A stretch of 45,291 nucleotides of DNA from Chloroflexota bacterium (GCA_021325635.1 JAJPGV010000042.1:1-45291); one strand, 5' to 3'. Shown: positions 23,760 through 33,167, counted from the stretch's first letter. Notes: generated by a model not told the origin, from the sequence alone. Made by a program: numbers and translations.

Positions 23760-24143
23760 CTACTTGCTGGCGATCACGTCCATCTGGATCCAGGTGGTGC
23801 CCTGCAGGTCGGCCTTCATCACGTGGCGGGCAGGGCGGTTGCCCTCGTCGGGAAACATGGCCAGCCACTGCTCGTTCACGAACTGGCGGTGGCTGAAGTC
23901 CTTGAGGTAGACCACGACCTTCCCGATGCCGTCCAGCGTGCCGCCCGCCGATTCAATGATGTGCTTCATATTGACGAAGGCCTGCTGGATCTGGCGGGCA
24001 GGGTCAGTGATGGGATCGGTGCCGCTCGGATCGTGCCCGGAGATGACGGACGGAAGAATCAGATCTCCCAACGTCACGCAGGTGGGAATGGGATTGCGGT
24101 GCCCGGCCATCCCCGGCACCTTGACGACGCTGCGCTTGGCCAT
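23760..24143 (-). CDS. RidA/YjgF family protein (reactive enamine/imine deaminase)
   Basis: 127 residues from ATG 24143, with GAGGAG 6 nt upstream; the open frame further upstream is antisense noise. RidA proteins hydrolyse reactive 2-aminoacrylate-type enamines and imines. Landmarks are ILPSVISGHDP, QIQQAFVNMKHIIESAGG and the substrate-binding Arg in NRPARHVMKADL (Arg106). It lies 19 nt behind the double permease gene as last gene of the operon that starts with another RidA at 30554. Two different RidA proteins at both ends of one operon suggest that the pathway makes an unstable nitrogenous intermediate. Some family members lack deaminase activity, so the role is not certain. Confidence 0.85.
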   Translation of the reverse strand: MAKRSVVKVPGMAGHRNPIPTCVTLGDLILPSVISGHDPSGTDPITDPARQIQQAFVNMKHIIESAGGTLDGIGKVVVYLKDFSHRQFVNEQWLAMFPDEGNRPARHVMKADLQGTTWIQMDVIASK

Positions 24144-24162
24144 GTGAATCTCCTCGATGTCC

Positions 24163-25974
24163 TTAATTTGCGCCCAGCTGCCGCTCGGCCGCCGTTGGGC
24201 GACCGCCCGACACGCCGGTACGTGCGAGCAAGAAGGTGAGAAGCGTCGATCCCAGCACCAGGGGCACAGCCAGAGCCGTGGCCATGCCAATGTCGGCATA
24301 CTGCGTCCAGATCAGCCACAGCAGCGCGCCCAGCGTGCCGTTCGAAGTGACGAACAGCATGATCGAGATGGTCGTATCCCGCATGGCGTGCAAGCCGGCC
24401 CACAGCCAGGCGCGGGTGAAGGAGGGCCAGATCAGCGGGACCACGACGCGGGACAGCAGCTGCCCGAAGCCGGCGCCCGAGAGCTGCGCCGCCTCCTCCA
24501 GCTCGCGGTGGAGCTGCAGCAGCGCTGCATCCATCACCCGCGTGGCGAACGGCAGATAGCGCGTCACCAGGGCGATGGCGATGATCAGGCTGGTGCCGTA
24601 AATCGGCAGCGGCAGCGACACGTACAGGAAGGTCAGCGCCAGGCCGACCACGATCGAGGGGATGGCGGCTATGACGAAGGTCAGCCTGTCGGGCAGCTTG
24701 CTGCCGCGATAGGTGGAGCGCACCGAGTTCCAGGCAACCAGGGCCGCGAGGCCGGCCGTCAGACAGGCGGTGAGCACCATGACCAGGGCGCTGTTCCGCA
24801 GGGTGTCACCTAGACTGGGCAGCCGCAGCAGATGGGCATAGTTGGTGAGGGACACCCGCTTCACCGCCTCCAGCGAGGGTACCGCGTAGAACGGCAGCAG
24901 GCTGGTCCAAACGAGGATGAGGAACGGCAGCAGGAAGGTCAGCGCGAAGTAGGCCGCCAGCGCTGCCGCGGCCACATTCCGCCAGCGGCCCAGGCGCAGG
25001 GGCTGCGGACGGTAGCCCTTCCCCGTGACCACCGCGAATTGCTGCGCTCCGCTCACGGATCGGCTGTAGAGGGTGATGAAGGCCACGGCCATCCCTATCG
25101 ACACCATCGCGTATCCGCTGGCCAGGCCATAGTCGGGAATTCCCCCGGTGGCAGGATGGGCGGCCAGGTAGATCGTGGTGCTGAACATGAAGATGCCGTG
25201 GCCCATGCCCAGCAGAGCCGGCACGTCGAACATCTCGCTCACCACCATGAAGTAGTAGATGGCTGCCGCCAGCAAGCCCGGTCGCAGCAGCGGCACGGTG
25301 ATGCGCTTGAACGTCACCAGCCAGCTTGCGCCGGATAATCGCCCGGCTTCCTCGAGCGACGGGTCCATGCGGTTGAACGTGCCCGAGATCATCATGTACA
25401 GCGGCGCCACGATGCTCGTGCCGGTGACCAGGATCATCCCTGGGATGGAATAGATGTCGAACGGGCCGGGATCGGAGAAGCCGAAGAGCTGTCTCGCCGC
25501 GATGTTCAGCAGGCCGTTGTTGGCGTTGGCCAGCATCACCCAGGCCATGCCCTGCACCAGCCCCGGCACCGCCAGCGAGCTGATCATGAACACCGTCATC
25601 AGGCGCCGTCCCGGCATGTCGCTGCGCTCGAGCAGCCAGCCGAAGATGGTGGCCAGGGTCATGCCGATCAGCAGCGAGCCAACGGCGTACCACAGCGTGT
25701 TCAGCAGCAGGCGGTAGGTCAGACCGGAGGAGAACACGGTCACGTAGTTGGCCAGGGTGAAGCCGGTGGCTTCGAACGGCAGCTTGCTGCCGGTGGCCCT
25801 GAAGCTGCTGAACACCAGCATGGCCAGCGGCACCAGAACCAGGTACACCACGGCCAGCCCGGAGCCCAGTCCGAGCGCCTTCTGGACGCCCGTAGCGGGG
25901 TCCAGAAGCTCGGGCCAGATGCGGCGCTGAATCCCGCCCAGGCCGAAGACGGCCGGGCGGGCAACGACTTTCAT
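24163..25974 (-). CDS. Double-length ABC transporter permease (iron(III)/thiamine type, two fused halves)
   Basis: 603 residues with about twelve membrane segments in two halves. Each half has the cytoplasmic EAA loop that docks the ATPase: EEAGRLSGASWLVTFKRITV in the first and EEAAQLSGAGFGQLLSRVVV in the second. This is the plan of FbpB/ThiP-like permeases, in which one chain replaces a permease dimer. ATG 25974 overlaps the TGA of the ETF gene by 4 nt (ATGA), so translation is coupled. The binding lipoprotein is two genes upstream; no ATPase gene is present in the operon or window. The cargo is unknown. Confidence 0.92.
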   Translation of the reverse strand: MKVVARPAVFGLGGIQRRIWPELLDPATGVQKALGLGSGLAVVYLVLVPLAMLVFSSFRATGSKLPFEATGFTLANYVTVFSSGLTYRLLLNTLWYAVGSLLIGMTLATIFGWLLERSDMPGRRLMTVFMISSLAVPGLVQGMAWVMLANANNGLLNIAARQLFGFSDPGPFDIYSIPGMILVTGTSIVAPLYMMISGTFNRMDPSLEEAGRLSGASWLVTFKRITVPLLRPGLLAAAIYYFMVVSEMFDVPALLGMGHGIFMFSTTIYLAAHPATGGIPDYGLASGYAMVSIGMAVAFITLYSRSVSGAQQFAVVTGKGYRPQPLRLGRWRNVAAAALAAYFALTFLLPFLILVWTSLLPFYAVPSLEAVKRVSLTNYAHLLRLPSLGDTLRNSALVMVLTACLTAGLAALVAWNSVRSTYRGSKLPDRLTFVIAAIPSIVVGLALTFLYVSLPLPIYGTSLIIAIALVTRYLPFATRVMDAALLQLHRELEEAAQLSGAGFGQLLSRVVVPLIWPSFTRAWLWAGLHAMRDTTISIMLFVTSNGTLGALLWLIWTQYADIGMATALAVPLVLGSTLLTFLLARTGVSGGRPTAAERQLGAN

Positions 25975-27836
25975 GCCGCGATGGTACGGCTTGCCGGAAC
26001 GAGCGCAGAGGTGACTCCGGCTCGTTTCAGAGTATCGACCAGCGCTGGGACGAGGGCACGATAGTCGCCTACCAGCCCGTAATCGGCGTGCTGAAAGATT
26101 GGGGCAGTGGGGTCGTTGTTCATGGCGACGACGGTGCCGGCCCGGGTGATCCCAACCGTGTGATAGATGGCGCCGTGGACCGCTACGGCCACGTACAGGG
26201 CGGGTGACACCGGCTTGCCGGTGAGGCCTATCTGCAGCTGCCGCGGCAGCCAGCCGGCGTCGGTCACGCGTCTGGTGCCGCCGACTTTGGCGCCCAGCGC
26301 CTCCGCTAGCTGCTTGACCAGCAACAGCTCCTCGGGCCGCTGCAGGCCGAACCCGGCGCAGACGATACGGTCGGCGCTGTCCAGGTCGCCCTGGTCGTCC
26401 ATGATGTGCTGGCTGTCGACCAGCCGGGTCCTGCTTTGCGGCAGACCGTTGAGGCTCATGCGCACGATCTCAGCCCGGCGCGTGTGGTCGGACTCGAAGG
26501 GCGCCAGCATGCCTGGCCGCACAGTAGCTACGTGCGGCACCGTGCGGGACAGGATCGAGGCCACGATCAACCCGCCGAAGGCCGGCTTCAGCGGCGCCAT
26601 CTGGCCGTCCGCGTCGATCTCGATGGCCACCGCGTCGGCGGTGACGCCCAGGCCCAGCTGGGCCGCTGCTCGCGGCGTGAAATCGCGGCCGAACGAAGTC
26701 GCGGGGGCCAGTACCGCCCATGGCTGGTAGCTCTCGATGGCCTGCCGCAGCGCCCAGGCGTACCGTTCGCCGCTGTAGTCGCCGAGCTCGGGGCTGTCAG
26801 CCAGGTAGACCGTCTCGGCGCCGTCGGCGGCGAGGGCGGCGGCTTGCGGCTCCACGCCCGATCCGATAGCCAGCGCCGAGACGGTGCCGCGTACCTGTCC
26901 CGCTAGGCGCACAGCTTCGGCCAGCAGCTCGCGCGTCACCAGCCGCGGGTGGCCGCCGGCAAACTCCGCTACGACCATGATCTGCCGGTCAGTGCGAGGG
27001 GAGGTGACGGCCGGCGGTAGGGCTTCGAGCCTGGTTTGCTCACGTGGGGCAAAAGCACCGGCTCGGTTCAGCTCGGCGACCAGCCAGTCACATGCTGCCG
27101 CCGGATCCGAAGCGTCCCGGATGACCGGCTGCCGCTCGATCCGGAAGGGGCGTACGCCGGCCACGACCGTTGGCGATCCAGCCAAGCCGACGGCGCCGGC
27201 GGCCAGCCCAAGGTCCTGTAGCGAAACGCGCTCTACGGGGAGGTGGCTGACTTGGGCGAGCATGTCGTCTCGCGGATGCGGAGCCGGTTTGATGACACGC
27301 TCGGCCACGGTGATGACGGCCGGCAGCTCGAGCTCAAAGGTATCCGAGCCCGCGTCGGTCTCTCTCGTGACCATGAGACAGCCGTCCTTCATTTCCAGCG
27401 CAGTCACGGCAGTCACGTGCGGCAGGTCCAGCAGCGCTGCCACCTCGGCCCCCACCTGGCCGGTCTCGGCATCGATGCTGTACTGGCCGCAGAGGACCAG
27501 GTCGAACCCTCGGGGGGCGATGAAGGCAGCCAAAGCTCGGGCCGTGGCCAGGGTGTCCGCGCCGGCCAGCACGGCGTCACACAGGTGCACGGCCCTGTCG
27601 GCGCCCACGGACAGGGCTCCTCGCAGCGCCTCCTCGGCTTGCGGCGGCCCCATGGTGATAGCCACCGCTTGGCCGCCGCCGTCCTGGTCGCGCAGCGTAG
27701 TCGCCAGGGCCAGCGTGCGCCGATCGAAGGGATTGAGGAAGCTGGACACGCCATCGCGGATGAGGGTCATTCGCTCGTGGTCGAAACGCAAATCCTCGAC
27801 GTGAGGAACCTGCTTGATGCAGGCGGCGATCTTCAA
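25971..27836 (-). CDS. Single-chain electron transfer flavoprotein: EtfB fused to EtfA
   Basis: 621 residues. Residues 1-265 are the beta subunit: MKIAACIKQVP, VGADRAVHLCD and the AMP-binding segment GQYSIDAETGQVGAEVAALL. After a linker of about 20 residues, 285-615 are the alpha subunit: QIMVVAEFAGG, and the FAD site TRRVTDAGWLP, QIGLTGKPVSPALYVA, HGAIYH, NNDPTAPIFQHADYGLVGD. ETFs normally are heterodimers that pass electrons from flavin dehydrogenases or ferredoxin to a quinone or dehydrogenase partner. Both cofactor sites look complete, although the canonical GISGA is AVHGA. The TTG start overlaps the lipoprotein stop (TTGA) and the stop overlaps the permease start (ATGA), so the gene is embedded between two transporter genes. 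Fusion and location are both unusual. Confidence 0.93.
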   Translation of the reverse strand: MKIAACIKQVPHVEDLRFDHERMTLIRDGVSSFLNPFDRRTLALATTLRDQDGGGQAVAITMGPPQAEEALRGALSVGADRAVHLCDAVLAGADTLATARALAAFIAPRGFDLVLCGQYSIDAETGQVGAEVAALLDLPHVTAVTALEMKDGCLMVTRETDAGSDTFELELPAVITVAERVIKPAPHPRDDMLAQVSHLPVERVSLQDLGLAAGAVGLAGSPTVVAGVRPFRIERQPVIRDASDPAAACDWLVAELNRAGAFAPREQTRLEALPPAVTSPRTDRQIMVVAEFAGGHPRLVTRELLAEAVRLAGQVRGTVSALAIGSGVEPQAAALAADGAETVYLADSPELGDYSGERYAWALRQAIESYQPWAVLAPATSFGRDFTPRAAAQLGLGVTADAVAIEIDADGQMAPLKPAFGGLIVASILSRTVPHVATVRPGMLAPFESDHTRRAEIVRMSLNGLPQSRTRLVDSQHIMDDQGDLDSADRIVCAGFGLQRPEELLLVKQLAEALGAKVGGTRRVTDAGWLPRQLQIGLTGKPVSPALYVAVAVHGAIYHTVGITRAGTVVAMNNDPTAPIFQHADYGLVGDYRALVPALVDTLKRAGVTSALVPASRTIAA

Positions 27837-28984
27837 CTTGGTGTGATGCCCAGGGTCTTCTGGGCCTTTACCTGGAAGTCGTTCTCACGCTTGACCTTCT
27901 CCAAGGTATCGAGCGCGATCAGCTTGACCTGTCCATCGCAGATGGCCTGTGCCGACGGGCCTGCGTTGCATGGCTGCATCAGGTCCCTGGCCGTGCGGCT
28001 CAGGATCTGATGCGCTTTCGCCGTGGTGGTCCAGGCCATGAACAGCACGGCCGCGTTGGGATGCGGCGCGCCCTTCACGCTGTACACGTTGAGATGGCGG
28101 ACCGTGAAGGGGCCCACGCTGGACATCGCTACCGGCGCGCTCTTGCTCTTGAGGTCCATGAATTGGGCTATCGGCATGGTGGCGATACTCAGCTGCCCTG
28201 CCGCCAGCTTTTGGGCTGCCTCGGCGCCTTTCGAGGTGTAGACCGGCTTCTGCAGCTTGAGCTTGTCGAGGAACGCCAGTGTCTCGTTCTCGCCGCGGTC
28301 GAGGAAAGCGCCGCCGAACACGGCACCGGCCTCCGAAGTGAAGCCCATCTTGCCGTTGGCAAAGCGTGGATTCAACAGGTCGTCCCAGGTCTTGGGTACG
28401 GCGTCGCCCTTCAGCACGTCCGTGTTGTAACCCAGGACGGACACCGTGTCGTACATGTGGAGCAGCTTGTTGTCGAATTCGGCCTGGCCGTTGGGATCGA
28501 CCAGCTTGCCCCAGTCGTACTGCAGCAGGATGCCTCGCTCGTCGAGCGGGATGACGTCCGTCACGTTGCCGAAGCCCACGTCGGTGCTGATCTTGTTGGC
28601 CGTGGCCTCGGTGATGATCTGTGGCGGCACCTGCGGGTTCGGCACCACGGCGTGGGTCACCTTGATGCACGGATAATCCTGGGCAAAGGCGGTGGCCAGA
28701 TCGCTCTTGACGTAATCTTCGAGTCCGCCCTTGAAGACCACTTCGCCCTCCGCTTTGGCCTTGTCGTAGAGCGCCTTGAGGTTGGCCTGGCGGTCGCTGG
28801 AATCGAACTGGAGCAGGCCGGTCGAAGCCGAAGGTGATGCCGCCCTGGATGCGGCGGCGGAGCCTGCCGCGGCGGGCGGGCTGCCGGAAGACGGGGCAGA
28901 GGCAGCGCCGCAGGCGGCCGTCAGCATTGCGCAGGCGAGGCCGGCCAGCAGGGGCTGGATCGCTCGGGTTGGAAACGACTTCAC
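27833..28984 (-). CDS. Iron(III)-type (family 1) solute-binding lipoprotein
   Basis: 383 residues. A signal peptide ends in the lipobox MLTAAC and a short Ala/Ser/Pro linker follows. The domain NLKALYDKAKAEGEVVFKGG, VPKTWDDLLNPRFANGKMGF and KGAPHPNAAVLFMAWTTT are typical for the AfuA/FbpA-like family, which covers iron, phosphonate, polyamine and aromatic-acid binding proteins. The start is GTG 28984, with AAGGAG 6 nt upstream. It is the third gene of the operon RidA-LigB-SBP-ETF-permease-RidA and the natural partner of the permease at 24163. Confidence 0.88.
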   Translation of the reverse strand: MKSFPTRAIQPLLAGLACAMLTAACGAASAPSSGSPPAAAGSAAASRAASPSASTGLLQFDSSDRQANLKALYDKAKAEGEVVFKGGLEDYVKSDLATAFAQDYPCIKVTHAVVPNPQVPPQIITEATANKISTDVGFGNVTDVIPLDERGILLQYDWGKLVDPNGQAEFDNKLLHMYDTVSVLGYNTDVLKGDAVPKTWDDLLNPRFANGKMGFTSEAGAVFGGAFLDRGENETLAFLDKLKLQKPVYTSKGAEAAQKLAAGQLSIATMPIAQFMDLKSKSAPVAMSSVGPFTVRHLNVYSVKGAPHPNAAVLFMAWTTTAKAHQILSRTARDLMQPCNAGPSAQAICDGQVKLIALDTLEKVKRENDFQVKAQKTLGITPS

Positions 28985-29049
28985 GACGAACTCCTTGTTC
29001 GGTATTCGGCAGCGGAGGTGGTTCGGCCGGATGTGCCGGGGTGAGTTGG

Positions 29050-30105
29050 TCAGGCTGCTTTGGGGAACAGCACCAGCGCTTTGTCGGAGTTGAACAGGTA
29101 GGTTTCGGAGTAGGCGAGCACCTGAGGCGTCCGGCCCTCCATGGCGCCTGCCAGGCAGATCCAGTTCAGCATCTCGTGCTGTCCCGCGTCCTGCAACTCC
29201 TCGGGCGTGAGCTCGCGCCAGCTCCTCAACCGGCCCCCTTGCAGATCGGCCAGTCGCCGCCGGTCCGTTTCCACGTCCGGGTAAATGAAGCCGTGCTTCT
29301 CGGTAAGCGAGCCGTGCGACCAGATCGATGAGCCGATGATCGCCACCCGCCAGGGGCTTTCGGCGAAGATCTGTTCGACGCGCCGGCCGAGGTCATAACA
29401 GCGCCAGGGCAGGGGCGAAGGAATGGGGCGAATGGGCTGGCCGCCGGCCTTGGGCTGTTCGGGCCGCGGAATGCGCAGGTGGCTGCCGTAGCAGTTCACG
29501 TGGAAGGGCACAATTGGATAGTCGAAGCCCCGGCGGTCGTAGTCGAGATACAGGACCGTGCGCGTGAAGGCATGGCTGAGCGTGTCGGCATGGCTCATCT
29601 CGTACGAGCAAGCCACGTCGAACCCGCTGCGAATGAGCTCGTGCGCCAGGTGGTTGGCGGCCTCGCGATGCCCAGGCAGCGTCACGATCGTGTCCTGCGG
29701 CGCGTTCCACACGTTTTCGCTCGCCCCCAGTCCGGCGCTGGCCTTGAACGGGGCCAGCTTGGCCTCGTCCAGGGCGAAGACGCAGAACGGCGCCAGCAGG
29801 TCGACCTTGAAGTTCTCGTACTGGTCGTCGCCCCAGATGAGCAGGAGGTCGGGCTTGAAGGCGTCCAGGGCGGCTCTGGCCTCGCGGAAGGCCTGGACCT
29901 GCTTGGCGCGATGGGCGGCGGCCGCCTTCGCGCCGTCGTCGTCGCCCCACTCCGCGCGCATGCCTTCGGGCCAGTTGCCCGGATCCCGAAAGCGCTCCGG
30001 CGTGCGCTCGCTCTTCAGCGTGCGTCGCAGCAGGTTGGCCATGTCCGCGTCGGTGAACTGAAGATGCGGAGCATGTGTGCAGCCGATGCCTAGTGTGTCC
30101 GCCAT
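29050..30105 (-). CDS. LigB-superfamily (class III extradiol dioxygenase-like) protein
   Basis: 351 residues. The family cleaves catechol-type rings with Fe(II) held by two His and one Glu. The first His is in IGCTHAPHL (His11). The strand that usually ends in NDH reads LLLIWGDDQYENF (92-99), placing Gln95 where the second His is expected. Later blocks are DYPIVPFHVNCYG and IIGSSIWSHGSLTEKH. The paralogue at 37435-38505 shares all of this, including the GDDQ, so the substitution is inherited rather than an error. Either another residue completes the metal site or the reaction differs. ATG 30105 has GGAG 8 nt upstream. It follows RidA by 41 nt. Confidence 0.82.
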   Translation of the reverse strand: MADTLGIGCTHAPHLQFTDADMANLLRRTLKSERTPERFRDPGNWPEGMRAEWGDDDGAKAAAAHRAKQVQAFREARAALDAFKPDLLLIWGDDQYENFKVDLLAPFCVFALDEAKLAPFKASAGLGASENVWNAPQDTIVTLPGHREAANHLAHELIRSGFDVACSYEMSHADTLSHAFTRTVLYLDYDRRGFDYPIVPFHVNCYGSHLRIPRPEQPKAGGQPIRPIPSPLPWRCYDLGRRVEQIFAESPWRVAIIGSSIWSHGSLTEKHGFIYPDVETDRRRLADLQGGRLRSWRELTPEELQDAGQHEMLNWICLAGAMEGRTPQVLAYSETYLFNSDKALVLFPKAA

Positions 30106-30146
30106 TCGTCTCTCCCCAAGGTGTTGCTGGATGCCGCCATCAAGCG

Positions 30147-30554
30147 CTACGGCGCGACGGCGACGACGTCCGCCAGGAACTTGCTGCCGTCCCCGGGGTT
30201 GCCCAGATCGCTCACCTGGACGGCAAAGCGCGCCGGCGGCTCGTCCCCGAAATACTCCTGCCAGACCTTGTTGAACACCGGCCGGTCATGCTGCAGGTCG
30301 ATCATGTAGACGGCCACCTTGACCACGTCCTGCATGCCCGCTCCTGCCCAGCTCAGCGTCTCCTTGATGTTTTCGAACAGCTGACGGGCCTGCGCTTCGG
30401 TTTCCTGGGGCAGGGTCCGCCCGCCGGGCGATTGCCCGCGAATGGCCGACAGGAAGATCAAGCCACCAGCCTTGACGCCATGGCAGTTCCCGCCGCGCAG
30501 CGTCTTGCCCTCGTTGTCCGGAATCAGCGTTTTCTTAGCCGTAGCGGATGCCAC
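30147..30554 (-). CDS. RidA/YjgF family protein
   Basis: 135 residues starting at GTG 30554, with GAGGAG 8 nt upstream. Landmarks are KAGGLIFLSAIRGQ, ARQLFENIKETLSWAGAG and the binding Arg in EPPARFAVQVSDL (Arg109). It is the first gene of the minus-strand operon. Compared with the RidA at 23760 it is clearly a different paralogue. A -10-like TAGGAT (30602-30597) stands 36 nt upstream of the GTG if transcription begins near 30590, but there is no matching -35. Deamination or detoxification of an imine from the pathway is the likely role. Confidence 0.85.
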   Translation of the reverse strand: MASATAKKTLIPDNEGKTLRGGNCHGVKAGGLIFLSAIRGQSPGGRTLPQETEAQARQLFENIKETLSWAGAGMQDVVKVAVYMIDLQHDRPVFNKVWQEYFGDEPPARFAVQVSDLGNPGDGSKFLADVVAVAP

Positions 30555-30687
30555 CTGGTTTCTCCTCAGCCGGTGTTCGGGTGCTCGCGACCCCCAATCC
30601 TACCCCACGCCGTGGCGTTGCCGGCGCGATCGCGGATAAGATCTGACTCGCCCACGGCGCCATCACAACACGGCAGGAAATTGAGTC

Positions 30688-31851
30688 ATGCGGAACGGCT
30701 TCAAAGTCTGGGATACCGACACCCACCTGCGCCCCACGTTGGAGGTGCTGGAACCCTACTACGACGCTCGCCTTCGCAGCCGGCTGCCTGAGCTGGAGCA
30801 GTACCGGCGCGTTATCAAGCCGGAAGGTGACGAGCGCTCCACGCGCACGCCCGGGAACCACGACTACAACTTCCCCGGCTACGTCACCTATCTGCGCCGT
30901 CTCGGGCAGGCTGGCCCGTCCGACGGACCCAAAGACCGGACCGTCAAGAAGTTCATGGGCAGCCGGCAGCCCAGCGTTGGAACCGAAGACGCCGACGTGG
31001 AGGCCCGGATTCGGGACATGGACGAGGAGGGCGTCGACGTCCAGCTGCTGGTGCCGGGCGCGCCGAAGCCCACGCTGCTGCACGATGCAGAGCTGGAGAT
31101 TGGCTTCGTGCAGGCCTACAACCGCTTTGCCAAGGACTTCTGCTGCCACTATCCGCACCGGCTCAAGGCGCTGCTGCCAGTGCTGCCGGCCGCTATCGGC
31201 GACTGCGTGGCCGAGATCAAGAAGTACGCCGGCGAGCCCTGGCTGGTGGGGGTATGGCCCATGGTCGGCAACGACCATCCACTCGACCATCCGGACCTCG
31301 AGCCGGTATGGGCGGCAGCCAATGAAGCGGGACTCGCGGTCGTGCATCACAGCGTGGCCAACACGCCCCCGTACTACCCCGGTTACCTCGATCTGTGGGA
31401 CAACGCCCTGCTCGGCCGGGCGGCGGCGCATCCGTGGGGTGCGATGCGCGCCATCGGGGCTTTCGTCGGCGCCGGCATCCTCGAGCGCTACAAGGCGCTG
31501 CGTTTCGGCGTGCTCGAATGCGGCTGTGGCTGGCTGCCGTTCTGGTCGCGCCGGCTCGACGACCAGGCGGCCTACCTGGGCGGCACGGCCGAGCTGAGAC
31601 AGACGTTTGGCGAGCAGCTCAGCGGCGGCCGCTTCTTCGCCAGCATCGAGGTGGCCGAAGGCGAGGACATGATCAAGATGGTGGCCGACTTCATGGGCCC
31701 GGACGTGCTGATGTATGCCTCGGACTATCCCCATCCCGAATGCCACTTCCCCGAGTCGGTCGCCCATTTCCTCGAGTGGCAGACGTTGGGCGACGACCTG
31801 CGGCGCAAGGTGCTGTGGGACAATCCAGTCAAGTTCTACGGCCAGCCCTGA
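30688..31851 (+). CDS. Amidohydrolase-2 family protein
   Basis: 387 residues of the metal-dependent TIM-barrel family. The N-terminus FKVWDTDTHLRP has Asp in place of the first His of HxH, a common variant. Further landmarks are VVHHSVANTPP (metal His), RFGVLECGCGWLPFWSRRLD and LMYASDYPHPECHFPES with the catalytic Asp. The last part DLRRKVLWDNPVKFYG is the standard C-terminus. ATG 30688 is weakly supported by GGAAATTGAG upstream. The gene is divergent from the RidA-LigB operon and 74 nt ahead of a second amidohydrolase. Decarboxylase or hydrolase activity on a ring-cleavage product is likely. Confidence 0.83.
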   Translation: MRNGFKVWDTDTHLRPTLEVLEPYYDARLRSRLPELEQYRRVIKPEGDERSTRTPGNHDYNFPGYVTYLRRLGQAGPSDGPKDRTVKKFMGSRQPSVGTEDADVEARIRDMDEEGVDVQLLVPGAPKPTLLHDAELEIGFVQAYNRFAKDFCCHYPHRLKALLPVLPAAIGDCVAEIKKYAGEPWLVGVWPMVGNDHPLDHPDLEPVWAAANEAGLAVVHHSVANTPPYYPGYLDLWDNALLGRAAAHPWGAMRAIGAFVGAGILERYKALRFGVLECGCGWLPFWSRRLDDQAAYLGGTAELRQTFGEQLSGGRFFASIEVAEGEDMIKMVADFMGPDVLMYASDYPHPECHFPESVAHFLEWQTLGDDLRRKVLWDNPVKFYGQP

Positions 31852-31925
31852 GCAATACGCCCGACGCGGGCAAGTAGAATGATCCCGTTCGCGGCCAGGC
31901 GGCCAGACTAGTCGAGGTGGAATCC

Positions 31926-33149
31926 ATGCCGACCCCATACAAGCTCATCTCTAGCGACTCACACCTGGAGGTGCCACCCGAGCTCTGGGTGCATCGTGTA
32001 CCGGAGAAGTACCGCGATCGGGCTCCGCGGCGAGTGCGGCTGGACAGCGGCAGCGACGCCCTGGTGGTGGACGGCTCGGCGCCCATCCAGAACTCGAGCG
32101 ACATGTATGCCAGCCGCCGCCCGCGCCCGTACGACCCGAACGTGATCAGCTATGACGACACCGCCGGCACCGGCTCGGCACAGCAGCGCCTGGAGGAGCA
32201 GGACGTCGAGAACATCGAGACCGAAATCCTCTTCCCGGCCCAGGTGGCGGGTCCCATGTCGTGGCGGCGCATCAAGGACGACGACGCCTACCTGGCGGTG
32301 GTGCGCGCCTACAACGACTGGCTGATCGAGGAGTACTGCGCCGTTGCGCCGGACCGGCTGGTTGGCCTTGGGATTCTCCCCTGGACCACCTGCGACGACA
32401 TGATCGCGGAGATGCGACGCTGCGCCGACAAAGGCTTCAAGGGTGTGGCGCTGGGCGTCTTCCCCGGCGGGCAGGGCTATCCCACCCCCGAAGACGACCG
32501 CTTCTGGGAGGCTGCCCTCGACCTGCAGATTCCCGTGGCTATCCACGTGCAGCTGTTGCGCATCGGCCATAGGGCCTCACAGCCGACGTTCCGCTATCCC
32601 CAGGAGCCGGAGCGCCTGAAGGCCGCGCTGGAGGGTGGCAAGCGGACGGTGGTCGACCGGATGGCGCGCTTCGGACTGGACAGCGCCCTGACGGTATCGC
32701 AGCTGGTCATGTCCGGCGTGTTCGATCGCTTCCCGACGCTGCGGCTGTTCGTCGCCGAATCTCGCGTCGGCTGGCTGCCCTTCTGGTTCGAGAACGCAGA
32801 CCTGCAGTACGAGCGCAATATCTTCTGGTGCTCGCGCGACCTCGGGATTCAGCCGCTCAAAGAGCCGCCCAGCGAATACGTCAAGCGGCACATCTACTGG
32901 AGCATCCAGTGTGAGCGCATGGGCGTCGAGGTACGCCGCCACGTGGGCGTCGATCACATCATGTTCGCCACCGACTTCCCGCACCTGGAAAGCGAGTTCC
33001 CTCGCACGCCGCAGCTGGTGGAGGAGATCTACGCCGACGTTTCCGAAGACGAGCGCTATCGCATTCTGCGCGGCAACGCCATCAACTTCTTCAACCTGGA
33101 GCATCAGCGCCAGGAAGATCGCGAACTAGCTCGCCAAGCTGCCGCCTGA
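31926..33149 (+). CDS. Amidohydrolase-2 family protein
   Basis: 407 residues. ISSDSHLEVPPELWVHRVP is the opening of the DxSH-type subgroup; FPAQVAGPMSW, IPVAIHVQLLRIG, LRLFVAESRVGWLPFWFENAD and MFATDFPHLESEFP follow, the last with the catalytic Asp. ATG 31926 is preferred over GTG 31917 because GAGGTGG stands 5 nt before it. It is more similar to the amidohydrolase at 36307 (shared RDRAP and AYNDWLIEEY/AYNDWIAEY) than to its neighbour at 30688. It converges with the permease gene, 18 nt away. The substrate is unknown. Confidence 0.83.
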   Translation: MPTPYKLISSDSHLEVPPELWVHRVPEKYRDRAPRRVRLDSGSDALVVDGSAPIQNSSDMYASRRPRPYDPNVISYDDTAGTGSAQQRLEEQDVENIETEILFPAQVAGPMSWRRIKDDDAYLAVVRAYNDWLIEEYCAVAPDRLVGLGILPWTTCDDMIAEMRRCADKGFKGVALGVFPGGQGYPTPEDDRFWEAALDLQIPVAIHVQLLRIGHRASQPTFRYPQEPERLKAALEGGKRTVVDRMARFGLDSALTVSQLVMSGVFDRFPTLRLFVAESRVGWLPFWFENADLQYERNIFWCSRDLGIQPLKEPPSEYVKRHIYWSIQCERMGVEVRRHVGVDHIMFATDFPHLESEFPRTPQLVEEIYADVSEDERYRILRGNAINFFNLEHQRQEDRELARQAAA

Positions 33150-33167
33150 GGAGCTATCTCGGGAGCC

